In this document: piece after piece, positions 1 through 6,537 of the stretch
Position numbering within the stretch: the stretch's first letter is position 1
Layout: every line of letters starts with the position of its first letter
Assembly: GCA_050741255.1 (NCBI GenBank)
Contig: JBOIEQ010000133.1
Coordinates: 1 to 12,186, forward strand
DNA from: CAZXNF01 sp050741255
GTDB lineage: Bacteria > Pseudomonadota > Gammaproteobacteria > Burkholderiales > SG8-41
Length of the DNA: 12,186 bases
Direction: 5' to 3'
Translations under genes and position numbers: made by a program
The notes under the pieces: model-generated
What the model saw: the letters and a program-made list of their open reading frames with translations, nothing else
What the model was told of the DNA's origin: nothing
The model's database searches: none

Positions 1-346
1 TTCCCACCGCGTTCACCGTCAGCGTGCCCGTGCCCACGCTCGATGTGCCCAGGACCAGCGCGTTGGCGTCCGTCACCGCCACGTTGTTCGCGCCCGAGTT
101 GTTCAGGCTCACCGCGCCCGTGAAGTCGTTCGCCTGCGTCAGGGTGATGACGCCAGCGCCGCCGTTGAAGGTCGCCGCGCCCGCGCCACCCGCCTGCGTC
201 AGCGCGCCGGTCTGCGTGATTCCCACCGCGTTCACCGTCAGCGTGCCCGTGCCCACGCTCGATGTGCCCAGGACCAGCGCGTTGGCGTCCGTCACCGCCA
301 CGTTGTTCGCGCCCGAGTTGTTCAGGCTCACCGCGCCCGTGAAGTC
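1..346 (-). repeat. 219-bp in-frame direct repeat within tpsA
   Basis: Bases 1-127 are identical to bases 220-346, a period of 219 bp or 73 codons. The left copy begins at the window edge, so the repeat may continue outside. The encoded unit contains FTGAVSLNNSGANN, VTDANALVLGTSSVG and ITQTGALTQAGG. More diverged relatives of the unit lie further towards the N-terminus (for example AVTQTGAITTAGG and PLTQTALIDVNG). Identity at third codon positions points to recent duplication or gene conversion rather than protein-level selection alone. Confidence 0.85.
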
Positions 347-2326
347 ATTACTCCCGTTGGTCAGCGTGATGGCGTTCGCCCCGGCCGTGAAACTGGACGT
401 ACCGTTGACGTCGATGAGCGCGGTCTGCGTCAACGGGCCGCTTGACTGCAGAACCACGTTGCCGGTCGTCGTCAATCCGACAGACGCCCCGACAGTGCCG
501 ATCGAGAGCGCGGTGCCGTTCGTATAACTCACATCTCCGGTGGTATTCCCGGCCAGGACGCCCACATCATTACCGGCGTTGGTCAGCGTGAAAGTACCGG
601 CTCCCAGCAATTCGAGTCCACCTGCCGTGGTGATCGCGCCGGTCTGCGTCACCGCGCCGCTGGAAGTGATCTGGAAGTTGTTGCTGTTGGCGCTGGCGTT
701 CAGGCCGGCGATGTTCAGTGCGCCGGTGTTCGAGATGAACGTATCGGCGGTACCGACCTGCGCCGCATTGCTGGTGTTGACGGTGACGCTGCCGCCGTTC
801 ATCGCAGTGAGAATGGGCGTGCCGCTCGAGCCAATGCCGCCGCCGGCCGCCCACATCACGAGGCCCGTGGTGCTGTCGGCGCCGGTGATGGTGAACGCGC
901 CGCTGCGTGTAATGGAGCCCATCCCGAGCGCACCGCCGGTGCCGTCGTCCCAGGTGCCAGGCGTGGCACTGTCATGGTCAGCCAGCAGCGTCAGCGTGAC
1001 GCCTGAATTGACCGTCACGTTGCCATTGATATCGATGTTGTCTTCGGCCCAGATCGTCGTATTCGCAGCGAATACGCCCGAAACCGTGGCGTTGAGCGGG
1101 TCGATGATGAAACTGCCCCGCGTATAACCCGGCGCGGCATTGCCGATCACGGAACCCGCGAAAGACGCCAGATTCCCGGCACTGAATTCGCCGGAACCAC
1201 CATTGCCGGAGGTCAAACCACCGGAAAAGTCGATGACCTGTCCGTTCTGAGCATAGGCATTGCCCGACGAATAGAGATAAACCGACCCGCCGTTGGAAAG
1301 CACGTCCGCGCCGCGCGCCTCGACTAGGCTGGTTCCGGACAGCAGCAGCGTGTCCTGCGCGATCATCGAAACATTGCCGGCGGTGGCATTGTCCCCGGCG
1401 TTCGCACGAACGGTGCCGTTGTTGGTCACCGTTGCGCCTTCGATCGAAACCGATCCGCCGCCGGCGCCGCTCGCCGTACCACTCGCCGTAGTCACGCTGC
1501 CCTGCGCGAGGATAACGTCCTGCGTCGCCTTGAACACGATCTTGCCGTTCTCGCCCATCACCGCGCTGTCCGCGCTGACGAGCCCCGCCTGGCGCACCAC
1601 GCCGCCGTGCATGCCGATGCGGCCGCCGGAAGCCATGATCTGGCCGAGGTTCACGACTTCGTTGGCGGGGGCAACGACCTCGACGCGCACTTCGGGCGTC
1701 ATCGCGTTGAAAATTTCGACGCTGCGTCCGGCGGCGAGCAGCACTTCGCCGTTGGGGCTGTTGATGATGCCGTTGTTGGTGACGTTCGGCGCGACGAGAT
1801 AGACATGACCACCCGCAGGCGTGGTGATCGTGCCGTTATTGATGAGCGCGCCGGCGTTCGGGTTGTCCTGGAACTTGAACTTGCCGGCGAGGAAGTCCTG
1901 GTTGGACATGTCCAGCGTCGAGGCCAGGAAGCCGTTGACGTTGATGTTGGCGCCCGGCCCGATCACGATGCCGTTGCCGTTGATCAAAAACACACGGCCG
2001 TTCGATTGCAGCGCGCCGAGAATCACCGAGATATCGCCGCCGGTCACCCGGTTGAACACGGCGCTGGAGCCGGACTGCTGGATGAACTTGGTGATCTCGT
2101 TGGCACTGATCGAGAAACTCTGCCAGTTGATCACCGTGCCCGGGCTGTTGGTGATCGAGAGCAGCGTGCCGTTCTGGCTGAATACCGCGTTGCCGATGAC
2201 GACCACACCGCCCGTCGGGTTCGCCTGGGCGACCTCCGCGACGAAACACGAGGCGACCGCGAGCGCAACCAGCTTGCGGTTTAGTCCGGAGCGATTCCGG
2301 CGTGTGCTGCGGTGTTCCCGTTTCAT
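1..2326 (-). CDS. TpsA-type filamentous haemagglutinin-like exoprotein (5' part; 3' end beyond the window)
   Basis: Large secreted adhesin/haemagglutinin-type protein of two-partner secretion, expected to be exported by the TpsB encoded just upstream and to fold as a beta-helix outside the cell. The minus frame reads open from ATG 2326 to base 1 (775 codons) with no stop. Residues 1-35 form a long signal peptide: basic start, hydrophobic core from about residue 19, cleavage likely after VAQA35. The TPS (haemagglutination activity) domain follows at about 36-280, with FNRVTGG at 91-97 and RVFLINGNGI at 111-120. The rest is Asn/Gly/Thr/Ser/Val-rich, beta-helix-like, with ITQTGALTQAGG-type repeats towards the left edge. 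The only cysteine seen is in the signal peptide, usual for TpsA proteins. The start is backed by AGGGAG six bases upstream. NGNGI replaces the common NPNGI. Adhesin, cytolysin or contact-inhibition roles cannot be told apart without the C-terminus. Confidence 0.9.
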   Translation of the reverse strand, partial: MKREHRSTRRNRSGLNRKLVALAVASCFVAEVAQANPTGGVVVIGNAVFSQNGTLLSITNSPGTVINWQSFSISANEITKFIQQSGSSAVFNRVTGGDISVILGALQSNGRVFLINGNGIVIGPGANINVNGFLASTLDMSNQDFLAGKFKFQDNPNAGALINNGTITTPAGGHVYLVAPNVTNNGIINSPNGEVLLAAGRSVEIFNAMTPEVRVEVVAPANEVVNLGQIMASGGRIGMHGGVVRQAGLVSADSAVMGENGKIVFKATQDVILAQGSVTTASGTASGAGGGSVSIEGATVTNNGTVRANAGDNATAGNVSMIAQDTLLLSGTSLVEARGADVLSNGGSVYLYSSGNAYAQNGQVIDFSGGLTSGNGGSGEFSAGNLASFAGSVIGNAAPGYTRGSFIIDPLNATVSGVFAANTTIWAEDNIDINGNVTVNSGVTLTLLADHDSATPGTWDDGTGGALGMGSITRSGAFTITGADSTTGLVMWAAGGGIGSSGTPILTAMNGGSVTVNTSNAAQVGTADTFISNTGALNIAGLNASANSNNFQITSSGAVTQTGAITTAGGLELLGAGTFTLTNAGNDVGVLAGNTTGDVSYTNGTALSIGTVGASVGLTTTGNVVLQSSGPLTQTALIDVNGTSSFTAGANAITLTNGSNDFTGAVSLNNSGANNVAVTDANALVLGTSSVGTGTLTVNAVGITQTGALTQAGGAGAATFNGGAGVITLTQANDFTGAVSLNNSGANNVAVTDANALVLGTSSVGTGTLTVNAVG

Positions 2327-2332
2327 AGCGCG

Positions 2333-2338
2333 CTCCCT
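2333..2338 (-). promoter_or_regulatory. Ribosome binding site of tpsA
   Basis: AGGGAG on the minus strand, six bases before the ATG at 2326. It fixes the tpsA start, because the encoded signal peptide begins directly there. Confidence 0.6.
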
Positions 2339-2551
2339 GGGGCTGACGGCACCCCGTGGTCTTTGCCGTACAACCAACAACAAACGATGAACGCACTCAC
2401 CCGGGATTCGGAGGACTCGGGCGGAGGGCGCATTGCCACCGCACCGGCAATCCTGCCCGGCGCCATGGCTTTATTATTGATTTAGCTCAGGAATTTTCGG
2501 CACGCGGCAGCGATAACCGCACGAAAATCCTGCTCCCTCTCCCGCCCGCCG

Positions 2552-2573
2552 GCACGGGCAGAACAGCCCGTGC
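2552..2573. repeat. Perfect 8-bp hairpin between tpsB and tpsA
   Basis: GCACGGGC-AGAACA-GCCCGTGC. A GC-rich stem with a 6-base loop lies about 90 bases past the tpsB stop in the direction of transcription. Without a following T run, intrinsic termination is doubtful; an mRNA processing or stability role is possible. Confidence 0.45.
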
Positions 2574-2661
2574 GAGGACAGGAGGGTACGTTAGCCCCGC
2601 AGGGCCGATTCCGCAAGCATCCGCGCGATTGCGTTGTCATATTTCCACCCGGCGGCGGCCC

Positions 2662-4320
2662 TCAAAAGGAAAAGATCGCCGCCATGCTGATCCGGCCCGA
2701 ATTCCGCCGGCCGTCCGCCGAAGTCGTGCCCGCCCCGTCGTGCGTGACCTTGGCCAGGTCGACGCGGAGGGAGAGCGAATCCTTGTAGAGGTAGCGCACC
2801 CCGGCGCCATAGGAATCCAGCCCGAAGGTCTGGTTCTGCGGCGGCTGGTTGTAATTAAATTTGCCCCAGCCCGTGTCGCGAAAAATCAGGAAGCGCATCT
2901 GCGAGCCGTCGAGTTCGAGCGCCGGACCGAGGTTGGGGGTGTAGAACTCGAAATTGGCCCACCAGCCCTGGTCGGCCGCATACTGTCGCTCGGTGAAGCC
3001 GCGGATGTTGTACATCCCGCCCAGCCCGAGCTGTTCCGCCGGGATCAGCGCGTCCCGCGTCCACTGCATGTTGCCGTTGAAGCGGAACTGGTAGTCCTTG
3101 GTGGTGGCGAACACGTAGGTGGCGCCCGCGCGGCCGAGGTGGTAGCTGGGCGTGGCGTTCTGCCGGCTCAGATCGAAAACCTCGTTGCTCTGGTCGCCGC
3201 CGCCGTTGAAGGGATTCCAGAACCCGCCGAAGTAGAAACCCAGTTGCTGGTTCGACCGCTTCAGCACGCCGTTATAGACCATCGATATCGGCTGGATCGT
3301 GATGTCCGGCACCAGTCCGACGCCGGCGCCAACCGTGGTCACGCTGTTGCGGAAGCGCTTCTGGTCGTAGCCGAACACCAGCTTCTGTTCGTAGCCCTCG
3401 AAAACACGGGGCAGGTTCCGGTTGTAGCGGGCGGAGAACACCCAGCCGGCGCCCGCCACGTTGAACAGGTTCTGCACCGTGCCGGAGTTGACGTTGGAAT
3501 ACGCCAGCACGAGATCGAGGCTGTCGCCAAGGGAATAGAACGGGATGCTTGCGCCCACCGCGGCAATCGTCACGTCATCGTAATGGTCCGGCGAAGTGAT
3601 GTACTGCCCGGTCACCACGATGTCGCGGTCCCAGAAATTCGCCTGCTGGAAGCCAACACCGAGGCGGAAATAGCCGGTGGACGAAGTGCCGGTGGAATCA
3701 AGCGAGACGCTGTAGCGCTTGGCGTCGGAGTCGGCCACGCGCACGACCGCGTCCACTTCGCCCTCGTTGGCGCCCGCGCGCAACAGCACTTGCTGGCCCT
3801 TGCCGGGATTCTGGTTGGCGAGCCGCAGATTGTCGGCCATCGCCTGGGAATTCGGGGTCTTCCCCTCCGCGAGCGAAGGCAGGCTGCGGCGGATGTTCTC
3901 GTTGTCGTAGAACTTGTTGCCCTCGATATCCACCTTGCCAAGCCTGGGTTCGATGGCGGCAAACTTGACCACACCCTGATCGAGTTCCTGTTCCGGCAAC
4001 GTCACCAGCACGACCCCGTAACCGGCGGCGACATACGCATCCTGCAGCGCTTCCAGTGCGCGCTGCACATCGCCGAAATCCTTGCGCGGCCCGATGAACG
4101 GCGCAAGCACCTTGTCGATGCGCGCCTGCGGCAGCAGCGTGTTGCCGCTCACGGCAAACGACTTGATGTCGAAGGTCAGCGCGGGCGCGGGAGGCGCCGG
4201 GACCGGAGATGCCCCTGCTGCAGGCACCTCGGCAGCCTGCAGCGGTCCCGGCGCAAAGCCGATACCCGACAACAGGCAGGCGCCGATGGCGCAAACAGCG
4301 CAGGTGAAGCGTAATTTCAC
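2662..4320 (-). CDS. TpsB-type outer-membrane transporter (FhaC/ShlB/HecB family)
   Basis: Exports the TpsA partner across the outer membrane (type Vb secretion). 552 residues, a normal family length. Signal peptide 1-29 (hydrophobic core about 6-21, cleavage near PLQA29). A Pro/Ala-rich linker spans about 31-48, with two POTRA domains at about 49-124 and 126-198. The rest is a 16-strand-type beta-barrel ending IFSF, the usual terminal aromatic of outer-membrane proteins. The L6 loop signature reads NIRGF (438-442, with conserved Arg440), and the partner barrel motif is FRDTG (480-484). The start is GTG with AGGGA upstream; an in-frame stop further upstream with no other start codon between makes this the only choice. 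The sequence before POTRA1 is short compared with FhaC, leaving little room for the plug helix H1. It lies upstream of tpsA on the same strand, as expected for a secretion pair. Confidence 0.93.
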   Translation of the reverse strand: MKLRFTCAVCAIGACLLSGIGFAPGPLQAAEVPAAGASPVPAPPAPALTFDIKSFAVSGNTLLPQARIDKVLAPFIGPRKDFGDVQRALEALQDAYVAAGYGVVLVTLPEQELDQGVVKFAAIEPRLGKVDIEGNKFYDNENIRRSLPSLAEGKTPNSQAMADNLRLANQNPGKGQQVLLRAGANEGEVDAVVRVADSDAKRYSVSLDSTGTSSTGYFRLGVGFQQANFWDRDIVVTGQYITSPDHYDDVTIAAVGASIPFYSLGDSLDLVLAYSNVNSGTVQNLFNVAGAGWVFSARYNRNLPRVFEGYEQKLVFGYDQKRFRNSVTTVGAGVGLVPDITIQPISMVYNGVLKRSNQQLGFYFGGFWNPFNGGGDQSNEVFDLSRQNATPSYHLGRAGATYVFATTKDYQFRFNGNMQWTRDALIPAEQLGLGGMYNIRGFTERQYAADQGWWANFEFYTPNLGPALELDGSQMRFLIFRDTGWGKFNYNQPPQNQTFGLDSYGAGVRYLYKDSLSLRVDLAKVTHDGAGTTSADGRRNSGRISMAAIFSF

Positions 4321-4440
4321 GCCCGCATCCCTGTGACAGACTTCACGAAACCTCGCATATTTTTGCTTTTCGAGTCGGTTTCACACTACGTATGCAGCCG
4401 GTTTCCCGTGCATTTCCAGCACGAAAATCCACAGCTTTTC

Positions 4441-4446
4441 ATTATA
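4441..4446 (-). promoter_or_regulatory. Candidate -10 element for tpsB
   Basis: Perfect TATAAT on the minus strand in the AT-rich divergent gap, giving a predicted leader of about 110 bases before the GTG at 4320. The best -35 match, TTGAAT, is only 14 bases upstream, shorter than the usual 16-18, so the promoter is either weak, activated, or a chance match. Confidence 0.4.
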
Positions 4447-4487
4447 CGGAAAGTATTTAAATTCAAGGGTTAACGAATCTTTACTGC

Positions 4488-4517
4488 TCGACAAAAACGG
4501 CCCCACGCTGATAGAGT
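4488..4517 (+). promoter_or_regulatory. Candidate sigma70 promoter of trxB
   Basis: TCGACA (4488-4493, five of six to TTGACA), an 18-base spacer, then TAGAGT (4512-4517) preceded by the extended -10 dinucleotide TG at 4509-4510. Predicted start near 4524, about 30 bases before the trxB ATG. Confidence 0.4.
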
Positions 4518-4552
4518 GTTGTTTTTCTGCAATTAATCGCCAGATTAAGCCT

Positions 4553-5521
4553 ATGTCTACGCCTCCCGCCCCCGCCAAACATGCCCGTGTCCTGATCCTC
4601 GGTTCCGGCCCGGCCGGCTACTCGGCCGCTGTATATGCCGCCCGCGCCAACCTCAAACCGGTGCTGATCACCGGTTTAGCCCAAGGTGGCCAGCTCATGA
4701 CCACCACCGACGTGGACAACTGGCCGGCGGATGCCGACGGCGTGCAAGGTCCGGAGCTGATGGAGCGTTTTCTCAAGCACGCGGAGCGCTTCGGCACGGA
4801 AATCGTGTTCGATCAGATCCACACGGCGAAGCTCACAGCGAAGCCGATCACCCTGCTGGGCGACCAGGCCACCTACACCTGCGATGCGCTGATCATCGCC
4901 ACCGGGGCCTCGGCCATGTATCTGGGCCTGCCCTCCGAGGAAGCCTTCATGGGCCGCGGCGTATCGGGCTGCGCTACCTGCGATGGTTTTTTCTATAAGG
5001 ATCAGGAAGTTGCCGTGGTCGGCGGGGGTAACACCGCGGTCGAGGAAGCGCTCTATCTGTCGAACATCGCCAAGCATGTGACCGTGGTGCACCGGCGCGA
5101 CAAGTTCAGGGCCGAAGCGATCCTCGTGGACAAGCTGAACGAGAAGGTCGCCGGCGGTAAAGCCACGATCCTGTGGGATCACACTCTGGATGAAGTCCTC
5201 GGCGACAAGTCAGGGGTGACCGGGATGCGGGTCAAGCACGCCAAGACCGGCGCGGCGCAGGACAAACCTCTGCAGGGGGTGTTCATCGCGATCGGGCACA
5301 AACCCAACACCGCGCTGTTCGAGGGACAGTTGACGATGAAAAACGGCTATCTCATCGCCAAGTCGGGCAATGAGGGCATGGCCACCGCCACCAGCATTCC
5401 CGGCGTGTTCGCCGCCGGCGACGTGCAGGACCACGTGTACCGCCAGGCCGTCACCAGTGCAGGCACCGGCTGCATGGCGGCACTCGACGCCCAGCGTTAC
5501 CTCGAGTCGCTCACCTCGTGA
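4553..5521 (+). CDS. trxB: Thioredoxin-disulfide reductase
   Basis: Cytoplasmic FAD enzyme that passes electrons from NADPH to oxidised thioredoxin. 322 residues, the usual length. The FAD-binding GSGPAG motif is at 17-22. The redox-active pair Cys140-Ala-Thr-Cys143 lies in CATCDGFFY. The NADPH site follows as GGGNTA (157-162) with HRRD (180-183), whose arginines contact the 2'-phosphate. The second FAD motif GDVQD is at 289-293, and the C-terminus matches the family. The ATG at 4553 has only a weak ribosome binding site (TTAAG), but the protein start agrees with the family and no better in-frame start exists. The Smr gene follows 18 bases later, so the two are probably co-transcribed. Divergent from tpsB. 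Confidence 0.97.
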   Translation: MSTPPAPAKHARVLILGSGPAGYSAAVYAARANLKPVLITGLAQGGQLMTTTDVDNWPADADGVQGPELMERFLKHAERFGTEIVFDQIHTAKLTAKPITLLGDQATYTCDALIIATGASAMYLGLPSEEAFMGRGVSGCATCDGFFYKDQEVAVVGGGNTAVEEALYLSNIAKHVTVVHRRDKFRAEAILVDKLNEKVAGGKATILWDHTLDEVLGDKSGVTGMRVKHAKTGAAQDKPLQGVFIAIGHKPNTALFEGQLTMKNGYLIAKSGNEGMATATSIPGVFAAGDVQDHVYRQAVTSAGTGCMAALDAQRYLESLTS

Positions 5522-5539
5522 CGTGCGTGCGAGGCGCTC

Positions 5540-6124
5540 GTGAGCAAGCGCGCGGCATCCCCTCCGCCCGAGCGCCCGGAAACTGATTCCTTCGGCGCGC
5601 TGGTCGGCGCCCAGGTCGGGCCGATCGCGCCGCTGGCGCCGCACGGTCGTGCCGAACTGCCCCGCCCCCGCCCGCGGCCCATCCCTGCGCAACTCGTCCG
5701 CGACGAAGCGGATGCCCTGCGCGAGAGCCTGTCCGACCATGTGCCGTATGAACTCGCCATGGAGAGCGGCGAGGAACTGCGCTTCCTGCGGACCGGCTTA
5801 TCCACGGACGTGCTGCGCAAGCTGCGGCGCGGCCACTGGCGTATCGACAATCACCTCGACCTGCATGGGCATACGGTCGACGAAGCGCGCACAGCGCTCA
5901 CGCTATTCCTCCAGGAATGCCGGCACACGGGGGCGCGTTGCGTGCGCATCGTGCACGGCAAGGGGCTGCGGTCGAAAGGACGCGAACCCGTGCTGAAAGG
6001 AAAAGTCGCTGCCTGGCTGCTGCAGCGTGACGAAGTGCTGGCCTATTGCCAGGCGCGCACGGTCGACGGCGGTGGCGGCGCGGTGATCGTATTGCTGAAA
6101 GCAGGAACGAAGCGCCGGGGCTGA
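5540..6124 (+). CDS. Smr-domain protein (SmrA/SmrB-like putative endonuclease)
   Basis: 194 residues. Residues 1-50 are Pro/Arg-rich and probably disordered. A conserved YfcN-type stretch with LRKLRRG lies at about 92-98. The Smr domain at about 105-188 has the signature DLHG (107-110), HGKG (139-142) and a glycine-rich GGGGA (177-181). Small single-Smr proteins of this layout include E. coli SmrB (YfcN), which cuts mRNA at collided ribosomes to start rescue, and SmrA (YdaL). Which of these roles applies here is inference. The family also includes the C-terminal domain of MutS2, but the MutS ATPase is absent. Start GTG at 5540, with GAGG five bases upstream. It lies 18 bases after trxB and converges on glnB with 28 bases between the stop codons. 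Confidence 0.88.
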   Translation: MSKRAASPPPERPETDSFGALVGAQVGPIAPLAPHGRAELPRPRPRPIPAQLVRDEADALRESLSDHVPYELAMESGEELRFLRTGLSTDVLRKLRRGHWRIDNHLDLHGHTVDEARTALTLFLQECRHTGARCVRIVHGKGLRSKGREPVLKGKVAAWLLQRDEVLAYCQARTVDGGGGAVIVLLKAGTKRRG

Positions 6125-6152
6125 CCCGCGAGGCCGCCCGCTCCCCGCGGCG

Positions 6153-6491
6153 TTATACGGCGGCTTCGCCGGTCTCGCCGGTGCGGATGCGGACCACCTG
6201 TTCGACCGTGGTGACGAAAATCTTGCCGTCGCCGATTTTGCCGGTCCGGGCTGCCTTGATGATCGCCTCGATGGCAGCTTCCACCTGGGTCTCCGTGAGC
6301 ACGACCTCGATCTTGATCTTCGGCAGGAAATCCACCACGTACTCGGCGCCGCGATACAGCTCGGTGTGGCCCTTCTGGCGCCCGAACCCCTTGACCTCGG
6401 TCACCGTCAGCCCGCTGACGCCGATCTCCGCCAGCGCTTCGCGCACTTCGTCGAGTTTGAACGGCTTGATGATCGTTTCGATTTTTTTCAT
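6153..6491 (-). CDS. glnB: Nitrogen regulatory protein P-II
   Basis: 112-residue trimeric cytoplasmic signal protein that senses 2-oxoglutarate and ATP/ADP and is uridylylated by GlnD when nitrogen is low, controlling GlnE, NtrB and other targets. The sequence is almost that of E. coli GlnB: MKKIETIIKPFKLDEVREAL at the start, T-loop GHTELYRGAEYVVDFLPK with the uridylylation target Tyr51, then TGKIGDGKIFV. Asp54 after the T-loop tyrosine (GlnK usually has Asn) favours GlnB over GlnK, and no amtB lies next to it. The start at 6491 is set by a strong GGAGG five bases upstream; an in-frame extension upstream has no family match. It lies 46 bases after nadE on the same strand, and a TATAAT element in that gap suggests it also has its own promoter. 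Confidence 0.96.
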   Translation of the reverse strand: MKKIETIIKPFKLDEVREALAEIGVSGLTVTEVKGFGRQKGHTELYRGAEYVVDFLPKIKIEVVLTETQVEAAIEAIIKAARTGKIGDGKIFVTTVEQVVRIRTGETGEAAV

Positions 6492-6496
6492 TGTTT

Positions 6497-6501
6497 CCTC
6501 C
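6497..6501 (-). promoter_or_regulatory. Strong Shine-Dalgarno of glnB
   Basis: GGAGG, five bases before the ATG at 6491. It decides the start against a longer in-frame extension reaching back into nadE. Confidence 0.8.
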
Positions 6502-6516
6502 GGACGGTGACTTTGA

Positions 6517-6522
6517 ATTATA
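6517..6522 (-). promoter_or_regulatory. Candidate -10 element for glnB
   Basis: Perfect TATAAT on the minus strand inside the 46-base nadE-glnB gap. The predicted start is near 6510, about 19 bases before ATG 6491. Only a poor -35 match is visible (TTCGCC at 18 bases), overlapping the end of nadE. An AT hexamer in a locally GC-rich gap makes a chance match less likely, but it remains possible. Confidence 0.42.
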
Positions 6523-6537
6523 GGCGCGCGGCCTTGC

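Larger units (their letters stand above)
2327..2661. other. 335-base gap between tpsB and tpsA
   Basis: No convincing gene is seen here. Contents: (a) a perfect 8-bp inverted repeat, GCACGGGC (2552-2559) and GCCCGTGC (2566-2573), with a 6-base loop. It has no T tract on either side, so it is not a classical terminator but could limit or stabilise the tpsB transcript. (b) An AT-rich patch at about 2468-2500, where a tpsA promoter might lie, though no clear -35/-10 pair was found. (c) A 47-codon minus-strand reading frame (2466-2323) whose TGA overlaps the tpsA ATG as ATGA. It lacks a ribosome binding site and resembles no family I know. The gap is long for a tpsB-tpsA operon, so tpsA may have separate expression control. 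Confidence 0.5.

Noticed and set aside
2477..2490. FNR/ANR-like site TTGATTTAGCTCAG upstream of tpsA
   Set aside because: The left half matches the consensus, but the right half matches only three of five; no promoter is identified at a suitable distance.
2356..4314. Long plus-strand reading frame opposite tpsB (652 codons)
   Set aside because: It is antisense to a well-supported TpsB gene, is rich in Arg/His/Val/Ala as expected from the reverse of GC-rich codons, and shows no known domain.
4381..4578. 65-codon minus-strand frame in the tpsB-trxB gap
   Set aside because: It overlaps the start of trxB, lacks a ribosome binding site, resembles no family I know, and occupies the AT-rich promoter region.
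6133..6151. Hairpin GCCGC/GCGGC between the convergent Smr gene and glnB
   Set aside because: Only five base pairs, a nine-base loop and no T tract on either strand; too weak to call a terminator.
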